Virus record (IMG/VR): IMGVR_UViG_3300015242_000024
Coordinates: 1 to 64,000 of that record
Source of the DNA: a virus
Reading direction: 5' to 3' (one strand)
Length of the DNA: 64,000 bases
The position numbers and the translations under genes were made by a program. The notes under the pieces are model-generated. The model was not told where the DNA came from, searched no databases, and was given only the letters and a program-made list of their open reading frames with translations. Positions 6,689-13,324 of the stretch are shown piece after piece (position 1 is the stretch's first letter; every line of letters begins with the position of its first letter).

Positions 6689-6718
6689 GGGAATGGCAAT
6701 GGAGAGTTTGCCATTCCC
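6689..6718 (+). other. Octaloop hairpin, TGGAGAGT loop
   Basis: Perfect 11-bp stem GGGAATGGCAA/TTGCCATTCCC around loop TGGAGAGT (6700-6707). This is the longest stem of the four-member family. Confidence 0.75.
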
Positions 6719-6757
6719 TCAATCCGCTTAAGGTGAGTGGATTAGAAAGGCAATACA

Positions 6758-7147
6758 ATGTCGGGACACATTTTCGCTTTCATGACCGCAACGGCCGTGG
6801 AAATTGCCCCGGAAGATGAAAACGGAGGAATTGAGCTTAACGGTTGGGTTGACAGGGAATGGTCTATGACTGCATTGCACGATTCCCGCAACGACGTTTC
6901 TCCGCTCATGTCGCTTGACGAAAGCGACACGGAAGCTTTGGCGGACGAAATCCGAGACATTCTCGGTGACGCTTCGCTGTATTTCGACAATGGGGACGGG
7001 AATTTTTACATTCACGATTCCCGTACGGAAGATGGAATGGAATTCACGTACTGCGTGAATTTCAAGCGTAAGTTTCTCGGCTCGAATGGTTGGGCTGAGG
7101 AATCTTGGCACCCTGAGAATGACGGGGGCATTTCGCTTTCTGAGTAG
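6758..7147 (+). CDS. Unknown acidic protein
   Basis: A 129-residue, strongly acidic protein (Asp/Glu clusters around 17-25 and 48-65). No known domain. Small acidic phage proteins can mimic DNA or bind host DNA-binding proteins, but nothing here proves that. The ATG at 6758 follows GAAAGG. Confidence 0.65.
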   Translation: MSGHIFAFMTATAVEIAPEDENGGIELNGWVDREWSMTALHDSRNDVSPLMSLDESDTEALADEIRDILGDASLYFDNGDGNFYIHDSRTEDGMEFTYCVNFKRKFLGSNGWAEESWHPENDGGISLSE

Positions 7148-7156
7148 TTGAATGTC

Positions 7157-7175
7157 CGGGGCACAATGTGCCCCG
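7157..7175 (+). other. Intergenic hairpin
   Basis: CGGGGCAC and GTGCCCCG form an 8-bp stem with a 3-nt loop. No octaloop motif is present. Confidence 0.55.
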
Positions 7176-7205
7176 TGGCATTGTCTATTTAGAAAGGTGG
7201 CCAAA

Positions 7206-7454
7206 GTGGCTATCGTTCGGTTGACAGGCATTCCCACAAATCGACGGGAAATCGAAATCGAGTGGGAGTGTGAGGTAAGGGGATTTCGTGGCGCTACTGC
7301 GGTAGTGGCGCGGGATTTGAGGCACACAGCAACAAACGACTTTCGGCATAAGGTCATGCGCCTATGGGCCGAACACGGAAAGTCGGGCGGTTTCGCTATC
7401 AAGGAAAAGCACAGTGATTCATGGTGGCTTTTCGAGTATGTAGAGGGGAAGTAA
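7206..7454 (+). CDS. Small basic protein, unknown
   Basis: An 82-residue protein starting at GTG 7206 after GAAAGGTGG. It alternates strand-like segments with Arg-rich turns and ends in an aromatic stretch with paired Trp. No family is recognised. Confidence 0.6.
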   Translation: MAIVRLTGIPTNRREIEIEWECEVRGFRGATAVVARDLRHTATNDFRHKVMRLWAEHGKSGGFAIKEKHSDSWWLFEYVEGK

Positions 7455-7458
7455 GACA

Positions 7459-7554
7459 ATGGCAATCACAACATGGATTATCCGTTGTGTGAACTGCCGC
7501 CGGTTGATTTTTGCTGGGCAAACGTGCGTTTGCGGAACTCGCAACGGTGTATGA
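7459..7554 (+). CDS. 31-residue Cys-rich microprotein
   Basis: The ATG at 7459, after GGGGAAGTAAG, opens a 31-residue frame with Cys at 10, 13, 23 and 25 (CxxC and CxC), an arrangement that could hold one zinc ion. The frame exactly fills the gap between two genes, and its stop overlaps the next gene's ribosome-binding site. Confidence 0.5.
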   Translation: MAITTWIIRCVNCRRLIFAGQTCVCGTRNGV

Positions 7555-7565
7555 AAGGTAGAAAA

Positions 7566-7826
7566 GTGAAGGAAATCATGCGGGTTTGCCTTTCCGACAA
7601 TGGAAAGGAAATCCTGATGTATTCCGAGAATGGCGAAACCCTGGAAAGGGTATACGCCGTTCGTGACTTTGCCGCGATTGCTGAAACGGCAAGGGAAGCT
7701 GTGGAATCCGCTTTCCAGGATGACTACATGGAAAGGAACGGACGGCATTTCAATAACTGCCTAGGCTATGAGGATTGCCGGGCGGGTATGTGTGATGAGC
7801 ATTACGAGAATGAAGGGACGTACTGA
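7566..7826 (+). CDS. Unknown acidic protein with C-terminal Cys cluster
   Basis: An 86-residue protein. GTG 7566 is chosen after GAAAGG; longer in-frame starts overlap the Cys microprotein. The C-terminus carries four closely spaced Cys/His positions (NNCxxxxxC, MCxxH), a possible metal site. No family is recognised. Confidence 0.6.
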   Translation: MKEIMRVCLSDNGKEILMYSENGETLERVYAVRDFAAIAETAREAVESAFQDDYMERNGRHFNNCLGYEDCRAGMCDEHYENEGTY

Positions 7827-7827
7827 A

Positions 7828-8193
7828 ATGCGTTGGATTCCCATTGGCCGAAAGGCTTTTGCCGAAATCCAGTCGGAAGCTACAGAAACCGTCACTGACG
7901 AATACGAGGGAATCACCCTGTACTTTGGGGAAACGATTTCCGCTATTCGTCGCATGGGTGAGCGGCTGTACATGTACGAAACGAATTTTCGTGAGGCAAT
8001 CCAGGAAGTTGACGTTACCGAATTGCAGGAAGGTGATGTTATTTGGTATTGCCTCAATGACGGACCGGTAAGGGCACATCGTCCGCACGTCGAATATCCC
8101 AATACCGAAATGGTTTTCTGGCATTCCGGTATGAAGGATGCATTCGGTTCGCCCCAAAAGTTGGAAGTATTGCGGGGCGGACAGTTCGCCTAG
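7828..8193 (+). CDS. Unknown protein
   Basis: A 121-residue protein, mixed alpha/beta by eye, with no membrane segment. The ATG at 7828 follows GAAGGGAC, 1 nt after the previous stop, so translation is probably coupled. No domain is recognised. Confidence 0.65.
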   Translation: MRWIPIGRKAFAEIQSEATETVTDEYEGITLYFGETISAIRRMGERLYMYETNFREAIQEVDVTELQEGDVIWYCLNDGPVRAHRPHVEYPNTEMVFWHSGMKDAFGSPQKLEVLRGGQFA

Positions 8194-8199
8194 GTAGTA

Positions 8200-8244
8200 G
8201 AGGGGTACACAGTGGTTGGTACAATAAATCCCTGTGTGCCTCTC
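8200..8244 (+). other. Long imperfect stem-loop
   Basis: A 13-bp stem with two G-U pairs (8200-8212 with 8232-8244). The loop carries TACAAT, which could be a -10 box. It is a terminator or a regulatory leader for the gene at 8296. Confidence 0.5.
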
Positions 8245-8295
8245 TAAGGCACTCGGAATCGGTCCGGGTGTCATTGCCTAGGGAAGGGTCTAGCG

Positions 8296-8886
8296 ATGCG
8301 TCACGTAGCCACACACGGGCACAACGGGTACTTTGGGTGTGAGCGGGAAGGGTGTAAGAACCTTCCTGCCGTTCATGGCACCCATACGCGTTGCCGTTGT
8401 GAGGGTTGGCAGACTCAAAACAAGGGATTGTGTACGGCGTGCAATTCGCCGGTATTGGCGGATTGGGAATGGGAACTCTTGACGGATAATGTCCATTGGG
8501 CTAATTCGTGCCTAGGGGATGGTTTCAATTCCTATGGTATGGAGTGCCCCGGATATGCACGTTCAGAATGGCCGTGCTCGGTATGCTCAGATAGGCAGGC
8601 ATCGGAAGTGCAGAATTCGGCCGGGTTTGTAGAGACCCTAGATAGAATGGTAAGCAATATGCAGAATAGGGAAGAAAAGGAAACAGACAACTTCCCTATT
8701 ACCCTAGTAGCACATAGGGGAGATAAGACTATCCCTGTAGTGCATGTAAGGGCAGATAGCATTACCGCAGTAGAGAGTAAGACAAAGGGATATGTAGACC
8801 TTTCCTTTGAGTATTACGGTAATGACATCATTGGCTATGTGCCTATGGTGGATTACTACACAACCGAGTCTGATAGTGACTACTGA
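8296..8886 (+). CDS. Cys-rich putative Zn-binding protein, two-part
   Basis: A 196-residue protein. The first 105 residues hold many Cys/His pairs (CEREGC, CRC, CTAC, CSVC), probably two or more zinc sites. Residues about 120-196 lack Cys and read as a beta-rich domain. Base and codon use change near 8600, inside the gene, where TAG/ATA/GTA words become frequent. The gene may be a fusion across a mosaic junction. The ATG follows GGGAAGGG. Confidence 0.7.
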   Translation: MRHVATHGHNGYFGCEREGCKNLPAVHGTHTRCRCEGWQTQNKGLCTACNSPVLADWEWELLTDNVHWANSCLGDGFNSYGMECPGYARSEWPCSVCSDRQASEVQNSAGFVETLDRMVSNMQNREEKETDNFPITLVAHRGDKTIPVVHVRADSITAVESKTKGYVDLSFEYYGNDIIGYVPMVDYYTTESDSDY

Positions 8887-9009
8887 TAGGGGGTAAATAG
8901 ACGCTAACTAATAGTTAGTGTAGATAGAGGGATATTGTGCAGCCTTTATGGTGCATTTATGTCGCATTTCTTTATAGAATTCAATTTAATTCAAAGAAAG
9001 TGGGGCAGA

Positions 9010-9093
9010 ATGCGGCCATTCCTGCTAATAACAGCCCTATTCCTGATAGGGGCCTATATGGTGGGGGTATTGCCAGGGGGTATTACCTACTAG
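9010..9093 (+). CDS. 27-residue hydrophobic peptide
   Basis: The ATG at 9010, after GAAAGTGGGG, opens a 27-residue frame that is almost entirely one membrane segment. A longer alternative frame (8937-9149) has poorer composition. Very short, so uncertain. Confidence 0.4.
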   Translation: MRPFLLITALFLIGAYMVGVLPGGITY

Positions 9094-9114
9094 GGTATAG
9101 GCAAGGGTATATAG

Positions 9115-9136
9115 GGGGTGCATATAGTACCCCCGC
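9115..9136. other. GGGGGT...ACCCCC hairpin
   Basis: A 6-bp GC stem with a short AT loop in a stretch crowded with TATAGG and TAGGG words. Confidence 0.45.
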
Positions 9137-9158
9137 ATATAGAGAGTAGGGATATACA

Positions 9159-9434
9159 GTGTTCGCATTGCAGTATGTAGATAGGCCGGGTAATGGGTAT
9201 GGTGGATATGTAGTGAATGACGGTACACATACCGTATTCATTGCGGCTACCACATCTAGTGATATCGGTAAGCTGTATAGGTGGCTAGGTAAGGGGGATA
9301 TGGCCAAGGGTAGGGATGAATACCAGAGTGATGCACTCACCTTGCCTAGTGTGTCTCTCAATCCCATGCAATACAATGACATGGTTAACCCTATGTCTAA
9401 GGGTAATGAGGTTGCATATATCAAAGAGGGTTAA
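9159..9434 (+). CDS. Small protein of unknown function
   Basis: A 91-residue soluble protein starting at GTG 9159 after GTAGGGAT. Gly/Tyr-rich N-terminus, polar C-terminus, no known domain. Its 3' end overlaps the next gene. Confidence 0.6.
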   Translation: MFALQYVDRPGNGYGGYVVNDGTHTVFIAATTSSDIGKLYRWLGKGDMAKGRDEYQSDALTLPSVSLNPMQYNDMVNPMSKGNEVAYIKEG

Positions 9435-9615
9435 GCAATCCCCCGAAATCCCGCCGGAAAAGGAATCGATTAATATAAAGGCAATTGGTGTAGGGGTTGC
9501 CGGTGGCACTGCCTTTATTGGATTCTCTGCATTCTTTATCGCAGTGATTTCCCTTATCGGTTTCCTTGCATGGGTATTGATATACGGATTGGCAATTGTA
9601 TTCGAGACTATCTAG
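9406..9615 (+). CDS. Small membrane protein
   Basis: A 69-residue protein with a basic N-terminus and a long hydrophobic region (about residues 25-65) that fits one long or two short membrane spans. ATG 9406 (or TTG 9412) lies inside the previous gene. It is the last gene before the convergent junction. Confidence 0.55.
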   Translation: MRLHISKRVKQSPEIPPEKESINIKAIGVGVAGGTAFIGFSAFFIAVISLIGFLAWVLIYGLAIVFETI

Positions 9616-9844
9616 AAAGGAATTGTTGTGGGGGTCCTTCCATTTAATTCGGAATGGGTCCCCCGGAATTTAAATTCAATTCCGAATTGAATTCCCTTTT
9701 ATGGGCGCACTAATTGCAATTGCAAATCTTATTTGCCGGCCTATATCATACATATTCAAATATTTTTAACATTTTGAATTTCATAAGTAAGTGACTCTAA
9801 GTAGTTGTAGATTACTGTGTGTAATTCGCCGTAAACGCAGAAAA
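9616..9844. other. AT-rich convergent junction
   Basis: No gene. GGGGGTCC.../...GGTCCCCC (about 9634-9665) may end the plus-strand row. AATTCAATT/AATTGAATT follows (about 9670-9692), then very AT-rich DNA. Genes converge here and sequence style changes. Confidence 0.5.
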
Positions 9845-9866
9845 GCCCCTCCCCGAAGGGAGGGGC
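9845..9866 (-). terminator. Bidirectional terminator
   Basis: A perfect 9-bp stem GCCCCTCCC/GGGAGGGGC with a 4-nt loop, followed on the minus strand by TTTTCTG. It ends the minus-strand gene block. Confidence 0.85.
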
Positions 9867-9871
9867 AAATT

Positions 9872-10090
9872 CTACTTATCAGAATCTTCTTCTAGTGCAA
9901 ATGCGGGAGCTGGAGTGAATGTAAGACCAGCCTCATGCATCTCCGCAAGCTCCATAGCCTTTTGCGGATTGTCTACTGCCAGCAGTGCAAGGAGGATATC
10001 GTAAGTGCGCATCATTTGAATGAGCAGCACCATCTGAAAATTTTCGGGCGCAAATGCGTCTCTACTGTCTTCAGAGTTCTTGGGATTCAT
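9872..10090 (-). CDS. Small protein of unknown function
   Basis: A 72-residue helical protein with an acidic tail. GAGAGGAGA lies upstream of the ATG. It overlaps the upstream gene by 20 nt and is the last gene of the minus-strand operon, just before the terminator. Confidence 0.65.
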   Translation of the reverse strand: MNPKNSEDSRDAFAPENFQMVLLIQMMRTYDILLALLAVDNPQKAMELAEMHEAGLTFTPAPAFALEEDSDK

Positions 10091-10262
10091 CCATTCTCCT
10101 CTCTACTGATACAATCATATCGTTTGTATCTAGGTTGATTTGCCAGTCATCGACATAAATCCCGCCGTCGAATGACTCGATTTCAACCCCGCCCTTCTTT
10201 GCCCAGTAAACGATTTCTTCCTTGTTTACCAGACGCTCTAGTGTATCCTTTTGTGTAGCCAT
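10071..10262 (-). CDS. Small protein of unknown function
   Basis: A 63-residue protein with a helical N-terminus and a beta-rich C-terminus. No good ribosome-binding site is seen, but TAAGAT lies 6 nt before the ATG, so it could be leaderless. No family is recognised. Confidence 0.6.
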   Translation of the reverse strand: MATQKDTLERLVNKEEIVYWAKKGGVEIESFDGGIYVDDWQINLDTNDMIVSVERRMDESQEL

Positions 10263-10271
10263 AATTCTATC

Positions 10272-10436
10272 TTACTTGATGTAGTTGAATTTGTCACCAT
10301 TCATCACGCAGGTCCAGCGTCCTACTGTCAGCTCGTTTCCTGTGCGATTAACGTGAAGACCATGCTTGCGACCAAAGTTACGTAGGTCTGCATCTGTCTT
10401 ACACTTGAGCAAGTCTTTCTGTTTTGCTTCAGCCAT
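10272..10436 (-). CDS. Small basic protein
   Basis: A 54-residue basic protein with two Cys (12 and 43). GAGGATAATA precedes the ATG. It overlaps the upstream gene by 8 nt. No domain is recognised. Confidence 0.6.
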   Translation of the reverse strand: MAEAKQKDLLKCKTDADLRNFGRKHGLHVNRTGNELTVGRWTCVMNGDKFNYIK

Positions 10437-10641
10437 TATTATCCTCATCGTATAGTCTTACAATCAAATCTGACAAGGTACGATTAGCGATACCCGCCGC
10501 AGAAGTGAGTGGCGAATACATCACCTTGTCAGACATATGAAGCTTCGCATTTGCTTCATTTTGAGTTTCCAGATAATCTACAACGCTGTCTAGTACGTCG
10601 CTGACCTTCTGAAGCTCCCTGATTACATCTGAGCTTTCCAT
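10429..10641 (-). CDS. Small helical protein, unknown
   Basis: A 70-residue, mainly helical protein with an acidic C-terminus. TAGGAGAGCA precedes the ATG. It overlaps the end of the methyltransferase gene by 19 nt, so the two are probably co-translated. Confidence 0.65.
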   Translation of the reverse strand: MESSDVIRELQKVSDVLDSVVDYLETQNEANAKLHMSDKVMYSPLTSAAGIANRTLSDLIVRLYDEDNNG

Positions 10642-11270
10642 TGCTCTCCTAGGTATTTTGTATAGGCTGGTGGAATTGCCTCATTGATTTCTTTATGAAT
10701 CATCCAGTCAATGCCCATTGCTTTGCGCTTTTCTGCAATGCTGGCATTACCGCCACCTGTTACTTGGACAAACATCTCTTCCGACATAGCCCGCCCGAAA
10801 TGATTTTTCCGCTTATCAAAGGTATAGACCAATGCTTTATGCTTCGGGTGTTCTGGCGCTACCAGGTCAAAATTCGATTCAAACAGTCTATGCCTGTAGA
10901 CTCTCAACCCTGAGAACATTCCACCACATAGCATGATGGGGTCTTTTAGCGGAGCCGTATCCACGTTCTCGATAATGTACGGCAATCCAGAGTCCTCAAG
11001 CATTTCTCTGGTCGGACCAATAAGGTCCGGGTACTCCTTGCCTGTGCGCTTTTGCAAGTCGCTGTACCTTTGACAGGGAGGTGATGCGTGGACCAAATCA
11101 AATCGTCCTGACATCATCATGCGCCATCCTACAGAAAGTGCGTCACCCAATACAAAGTTGTAAGGATAACGCACCTGAATTCTATTGTCTACACCGACAA
11201 CTTCGAAACCAGCTTGGTGGTAGCCTGTAGAAGCTCCACCAGCGCCACAATATAGGTCTAGTATTCTCAC
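10623..11270 (-). CDS. C5 cytosine DNA methyltransferase
   Basis: A 215-residue, Dcm-like enzyme that moves a methyl group from S-adenosylmethionine to cytosine C5. Motif I (DLYCGAGGASTG, from residue 5), motif IV with catalytic Cys66 (PPCQ), ENV at 101-103 and RHR at 126-128 are all present, with a motif-X-like C-terminus. It is shorter than the usual 300+ residues, so the target-recognition domain is very small. GTG start; TACAAT lies 6 nt before it, suggesting a leaderless transcript. It may protect phage DNA from host restriction (inference). Confidence 0.88.
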   Translation of the reverse strand: MRILDLYCGAGGASTGYHQAGFEVVGVDNRIQVRYPYNFVLGDALSVGWRMMMSGRFDLVHASPPCQRYSDLQKRTGKEYPDLIGPTREMLEDSGLPYIIENVDTAPLKDPIMLCGGMFSGLRVYRHRLFESNFDLVAPEHPKHKALVYTFDKRKNHFGRAMSEEMFVQVTGGGNASIAEKRKAMGIDWMIHKEINEAIPPAYTKYLGEQWKAQM

Positions 11271-11286
11271 ATCCCTATTGTAGCAG

Positions 11287-11982
11287 TTATGACTTCTTAA
11301 TAGTATCCATACACACAGGGAAATGTTCGTGGGTCAAATCATATACCGCCCGCGCATAATCCTGAATCTCCTTTTGTGCATCATGTTCTAGACGCTGATG
11401 AAGGAAATGAGTTACAGAGCCTAGTGAAGCTGTCCAACGCCAACGTACATATAGCCCGTATGCAGGCAAGAAGAGCCGAGCCTGTTCTGCACAGATACCA
11501 CGTGCCATTGCCTCTTCGTACAACTTGAGTCCCTGATTAATATACCAAACCATAGAGTCAGTCATTACTTCACCGTGGTCGATTGATACCGCTTCACCAG
11601 AACCCTGCTTGCGATTTTCTGGAGCAGAGCGCCACTCAACTGAAGACGGAACATAGAACTCTGGAGTCTCAGTTACATAACGACGACTCGATTCATTCCA
11701 TCCATTCTGGTCTTCAAGGTGAGTAGAGGCTACTGCATACTTCCACCACTGCCTAGCTACGAAGAGTGGTGCATAAACCTCAAAAGTGAGAGCGGAATGA
11801 CGGAACACCGAGGAGTGCTCTTCACGTTGAAGAAAGGCGAGAAGTCTTGCTTCTCTATCCCCAAACTCTACACTCTCCTTTGCGAAAGAAACCTTGGCTG
11901 AGTTAACAGGGTCAAGGTCATCGCCCATGTGCTTAATATATCTTACGTATCCTTTATCAAGGACTTCAATCTTATCTGTCAT
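11287..11982 (-). CDS. thyX: Flavin-dependent thymidylate synthase, divergent
   Basis: A 231-residue ThyX-type enzyme that makes dTMP from dUMP with FAD and methylene-THF. The fold signature is clear (FVARQW at 75-79, NESSRRY at 96-102, EQARLFLP at 166-173). At the place of the family motif RHRx7S it reads KYA (81-83) with an 8-9 residue insertion before the NESS segment. Its start overlaps the upstream stop by 4 nt. It supplies thymidylate with NrdJ and MazG. Confidence 0.88.
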   Translation of the reverse strand: MTDKIEVLDKGYVRYIKHMGDDLDPVNSAKVSFAKESVEFGDREARLLAFLQREEHSSVFRHSALTFEVYAPLFVARQWWKYAVASTHLEDQNGWNESSRRYVTETPEFYVPSSVEWRSAPENRKQGSGEAVSIDHGEVMTDSMVWYINQGLKLYEEAMARGICAEQARLFLPAYGLYVRWRWTASLGSVTHFLHQRLEHDAQKEIQDYARAVYDLTHEHFPVCMDTIKKS

Positions 11983-12134
11983 ACTAGTCCGTCCAACTCC
12001 TTTTGATATCCGTCTATCTTCTTCTGAGCCTTCTTTGCGCCAAGCTCATTTCCTTCTTTTTCGAATTGAGCCTTAATTCTCTTTTGGCTAGCAATTTGAC
12101 CTTGAAGTCTTTCAGCTCTCTTCTGTGGGTCCAT
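11979..12134 (-). CDS. Small Lys-rich coiled-coil protein
   Basis: A 51-residue, highly charged, fully helical protein. AGGAGATTGTGA precedes the ATG. Its TGA overlaps the ThyX start (ATGA), so ThyX translation is probably coupled to it. Confidence 0.7.
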   Translation of the reverse strand: MDPQKRAERLQGQIASQKRIKAQFEKEGNELGAKKAQKKIDGYQKELDGLV

Positions 12135-12249
12135 TCACAATCTCCTCAAACTTCTGACTGGTATCAGTCTTTTCCTGAGTGACGTAGAATGCTCCATCGT
12201 CGCTTTGCTCTACCGGAAGCCCATTGCTTCCAATGTATATGTTTGCCAC
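12112..12249 (-). CDS. Small protein, unknown
   Basis: A 45-residue soluble protein. GTG 12249 has a strong AAAGGAGG 4 nt upstream. It overlaps the 3' part of the gene at 12164-12421 in another frame by 86 nt. Confidence 0.55.
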   Translation of the reverse strand: MANIYIGSNGLPVEQSDDGAFYVTQEKTDTSQKFEEIVNGPTEES

Positions 12250-12421
12250 TACTCCTCCTTTTGGTAACAATCCATCCATCTTCTTGACACTGCCAGCAAG
12301 GTTGAAACACATAGTTTTCAAGGTCGAGAACAGACTTACGCAATGAGCAAACTGCGCAAGCGTGGTCATGGCTTACCCATTGTCCTCCGTCTGTCCTTAT
12401 TCTTGGCTTATGCATCTTCAT
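12164..12421 (-). CDS. Putative Zn-binding small protein
   Basis: An 85-residue protein with two CxxC pairs (CAVC near 22-25, CWQC near 43-46), a likely zinc ribbon. The last 35 residues are unusually basic and Trp-rich, and are encoded opposite the overlapping 45-residue gene, so the tail may be a frame-constrained extension. Start: ATG 12421 or 12415. Confidence 0.6.
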   Translation of the reverse strand: MKMHKPRIRTDGGQWVSHDHACAVCSLRKSVLDLENYVFQPCWQCQEDGWIVTKRRSSGKHIHWKQWASGRAKRRWSILRHSGKD

Positions 12422-12573
12422 TTATTTGGGTCTTTCCCGTTGAACTTTCCGTCAGTTAGTTCTAGCAATTTCTTGAAAGCCCTTCTACGTCCTACTTCGT
12501 CACCAGATTCTTTTGCATCTAGATATTTTCGGAACCAAAGCTTTCTGTCCTGATAATACCTCTTATCAGACAT
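12418..12573 (-). CDS. Small basic helical protein
   Basis: A 51-residue, highly charged helical protein. ATG 12573 is chosen after GGGAGC; a longer frame would run into the neighbouring Zn-ribbon gene. The stop overlaps the next start by 4 nt. Confidence 0.65.
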   Translation of the reverse strand: MSDKRYYQDRKLWFRKYLDAKESGDEVGRRRAFKKLLELTDGKFNGKDPNK

Positions 12574-12778
12574 AATGCTCCCGCACAACCGCCTTAATCT
12601 GGTCGTACATATCAAGACCGGGCAAGATTTTAGTATCGCAAGCAATGCACCAAAGAATTGGGTCGTTGTTTTCATCTGCCTGAGTAAACAACTGATTATC
12701 ACAATCAGGACACGTCAGTGGCTTGGCCTTGCCATCTTGGGCAAGTCGCCTATAGTTATGAAAAATTGACCATTCCAT
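12566..12778 (-). CDS. Small Zn-ribbon protein
   Basis: A 70-residue protein with CPDC and CIAC pairs about 20 residues apart, a classic zinc ribbon. ATG 12778 is chosen because longer versions would pass through the terminator and a tRNA. Function unknown; nucleic-acid binding is plausible. Confidence 0.7.
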   Translation of the reverse strand: MEWSIFHNYRRLAQDGKAKPLTCPDCDNQLFTQADENNDPILWCIACDTKILPGLDMYDQIKAVVREHYV

Positions 12779-12790
12779 CAAAAACACAAA

Positions 12791-12812
12791 AGCCACCGCG
12801 AAAGCGATGGCT
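12791..12812 (-). terminator. Terminator after the tRNA genes
   Basis: Arms AGCCACCGC and GCGATGGCT (one A-C mismatch) with a GAAA loop on the plus-strand reading. The minus strand continues TTTTGTGTTTT. It ends or attenuates the tRNA transcript before the protein genes. Confidence 0.7.
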
Positions 12813-12834
12813 GTCTCCCTTTCTGTTATTAGAG

Positions 12835-12906
12835 AGCCTAGTTTGGGAATCGAACCCAAGACCACTTCCGTACCAAGGAAGAATTCTACCACTGAACTAA
12901 CTAGGC
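12835..12906 (-). tRNA. tRNA-Thr (anticodon GGT)
   Basis: A 72-nt cloverleaf. Acceptor GCCTAGT/ACTAGGC, anticodon loop TTGGTAC on stem CTTCC/GGAAG, T-loop TTCGATT. Reads ACC and ACT. CCA is not encoded. Confidence 0.9.
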
Positions 12907-12916
12907 ATGAATTGCT

Positions 12917-12957
12917 AAGCTTGGCGGTCCCCAAAAGGTAGAAGAAAAAGAACCGCC
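12917..12957 (-). other. Stem-loop with AAGCTT (copy 7, minus strand)
   Basis: On the minus strand GGCGGT and ACCGCC pair around a pyrimidine-rich loop and are followed by AAGCTT. It lies between two tRNA genes and may be a processing point. Confidence 0.6.
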
Positions 12958-12961
12958 TGCG

Positions 12962-13033
12962 AGCCAGATAACGGAATCGAACCGTTGATTAGTCATTACG
13001 AAAGACTTGTGTTACCACTACAACTAATCTGGC
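12962..13033 (-). tRNA. tRNA-Thr (anticodon CGT)
   Basis: A 72-nt cloverleaf. Acceptor GCCAGAT/ATCTGGC, T-stem AACGG/CCGTT, anticodon loop TTCGTAA with a T-T mismatch closing the stem and a weak D-stem. Reads ACG. Confidence 0.78.
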
Positions 13034-13124
13034 AAAGGCCGTTCCCCTGCAACTGGGTACTAGACCGTCCTCGTGCAACAGAGGCAAGTTCGGTTGCATT
13101 CTCCCCTGCATACTTGCCCGATTG

Positions 13125-13197
13125 AGCCGCCTGTCAGACTCGAACTGACTACCTCGTGTTTACAAGACACGTGCTCTGCCTGGTGAGCTAAGGCGGC
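13125..13197 (-). tRNA. tRNA-Thr (anticodon TGT)
   Basis: A 73-nt, well-paired cloverleaf. Acceptor GCCGCCT/AGGCGGC, D-stem GCTC/GAGC, anticodon stem CGTGT/ACACG with loop CTTGTAA, T-stem GTCAG/CTGAC. Reads ACA and, by wobble, ACG. Confidence 0.93.
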
Positions 13198-13199
13198 AA

Positions 13200-13220
13200 T
13201 GTCAGTATAACATACTGACA
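13200..13220 (-). promoter_or_regulatory. tRNA promoter -10 within a perfect palindrome
   Basis: TGTCAGTAT and ATACTGACA form a perfect 9-bp inverted repeat with a 3-nt centre. On the minus strand it contains TATACT about 7 nt before the first tRNA, so it is probably the -10 box overlapping an operator. No good -35 is visible. Confidence 0.55.
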
Positions 13221-13304
13221 GAAAAAGTGCACCCCCGCTGACTTAAACACCGGACTACCCGCGTATCAGGCAAGGCGTACTAATCGTTATACTAGGGTGC
13301 AAGT

Positions 13305-13324
13305 GGTCCGAAAGGACCAAGCTT
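13305..13324 (+). other. Stem-loop followed by AAGCTT (copy 6)
   Basis: GGTCC, GAAA tetraloop, GGACC, then AAGCTT on the plus strand, 12 nt after TATACT (13288-13293). Local genes are on the minus strand, so a short plus-strand (antisense) transcript is possible. Confidence 0.6.

Noticed and set aside
6728-7465. Minus-strand 245-codon frame
   Set aside because: It covers two plus-strand genes with RBSs and an intergenic hairpin, and has no recognisable domain.
13034-13124. Possible fourth tRNA between the two right-hand Thr tRNAs
   Set aside because: It has GGCAAGT/ACTTGCC pairing and repeated TGCAGGGGA words but no T-loop or anticodon arm; at most a spacer hairpin.
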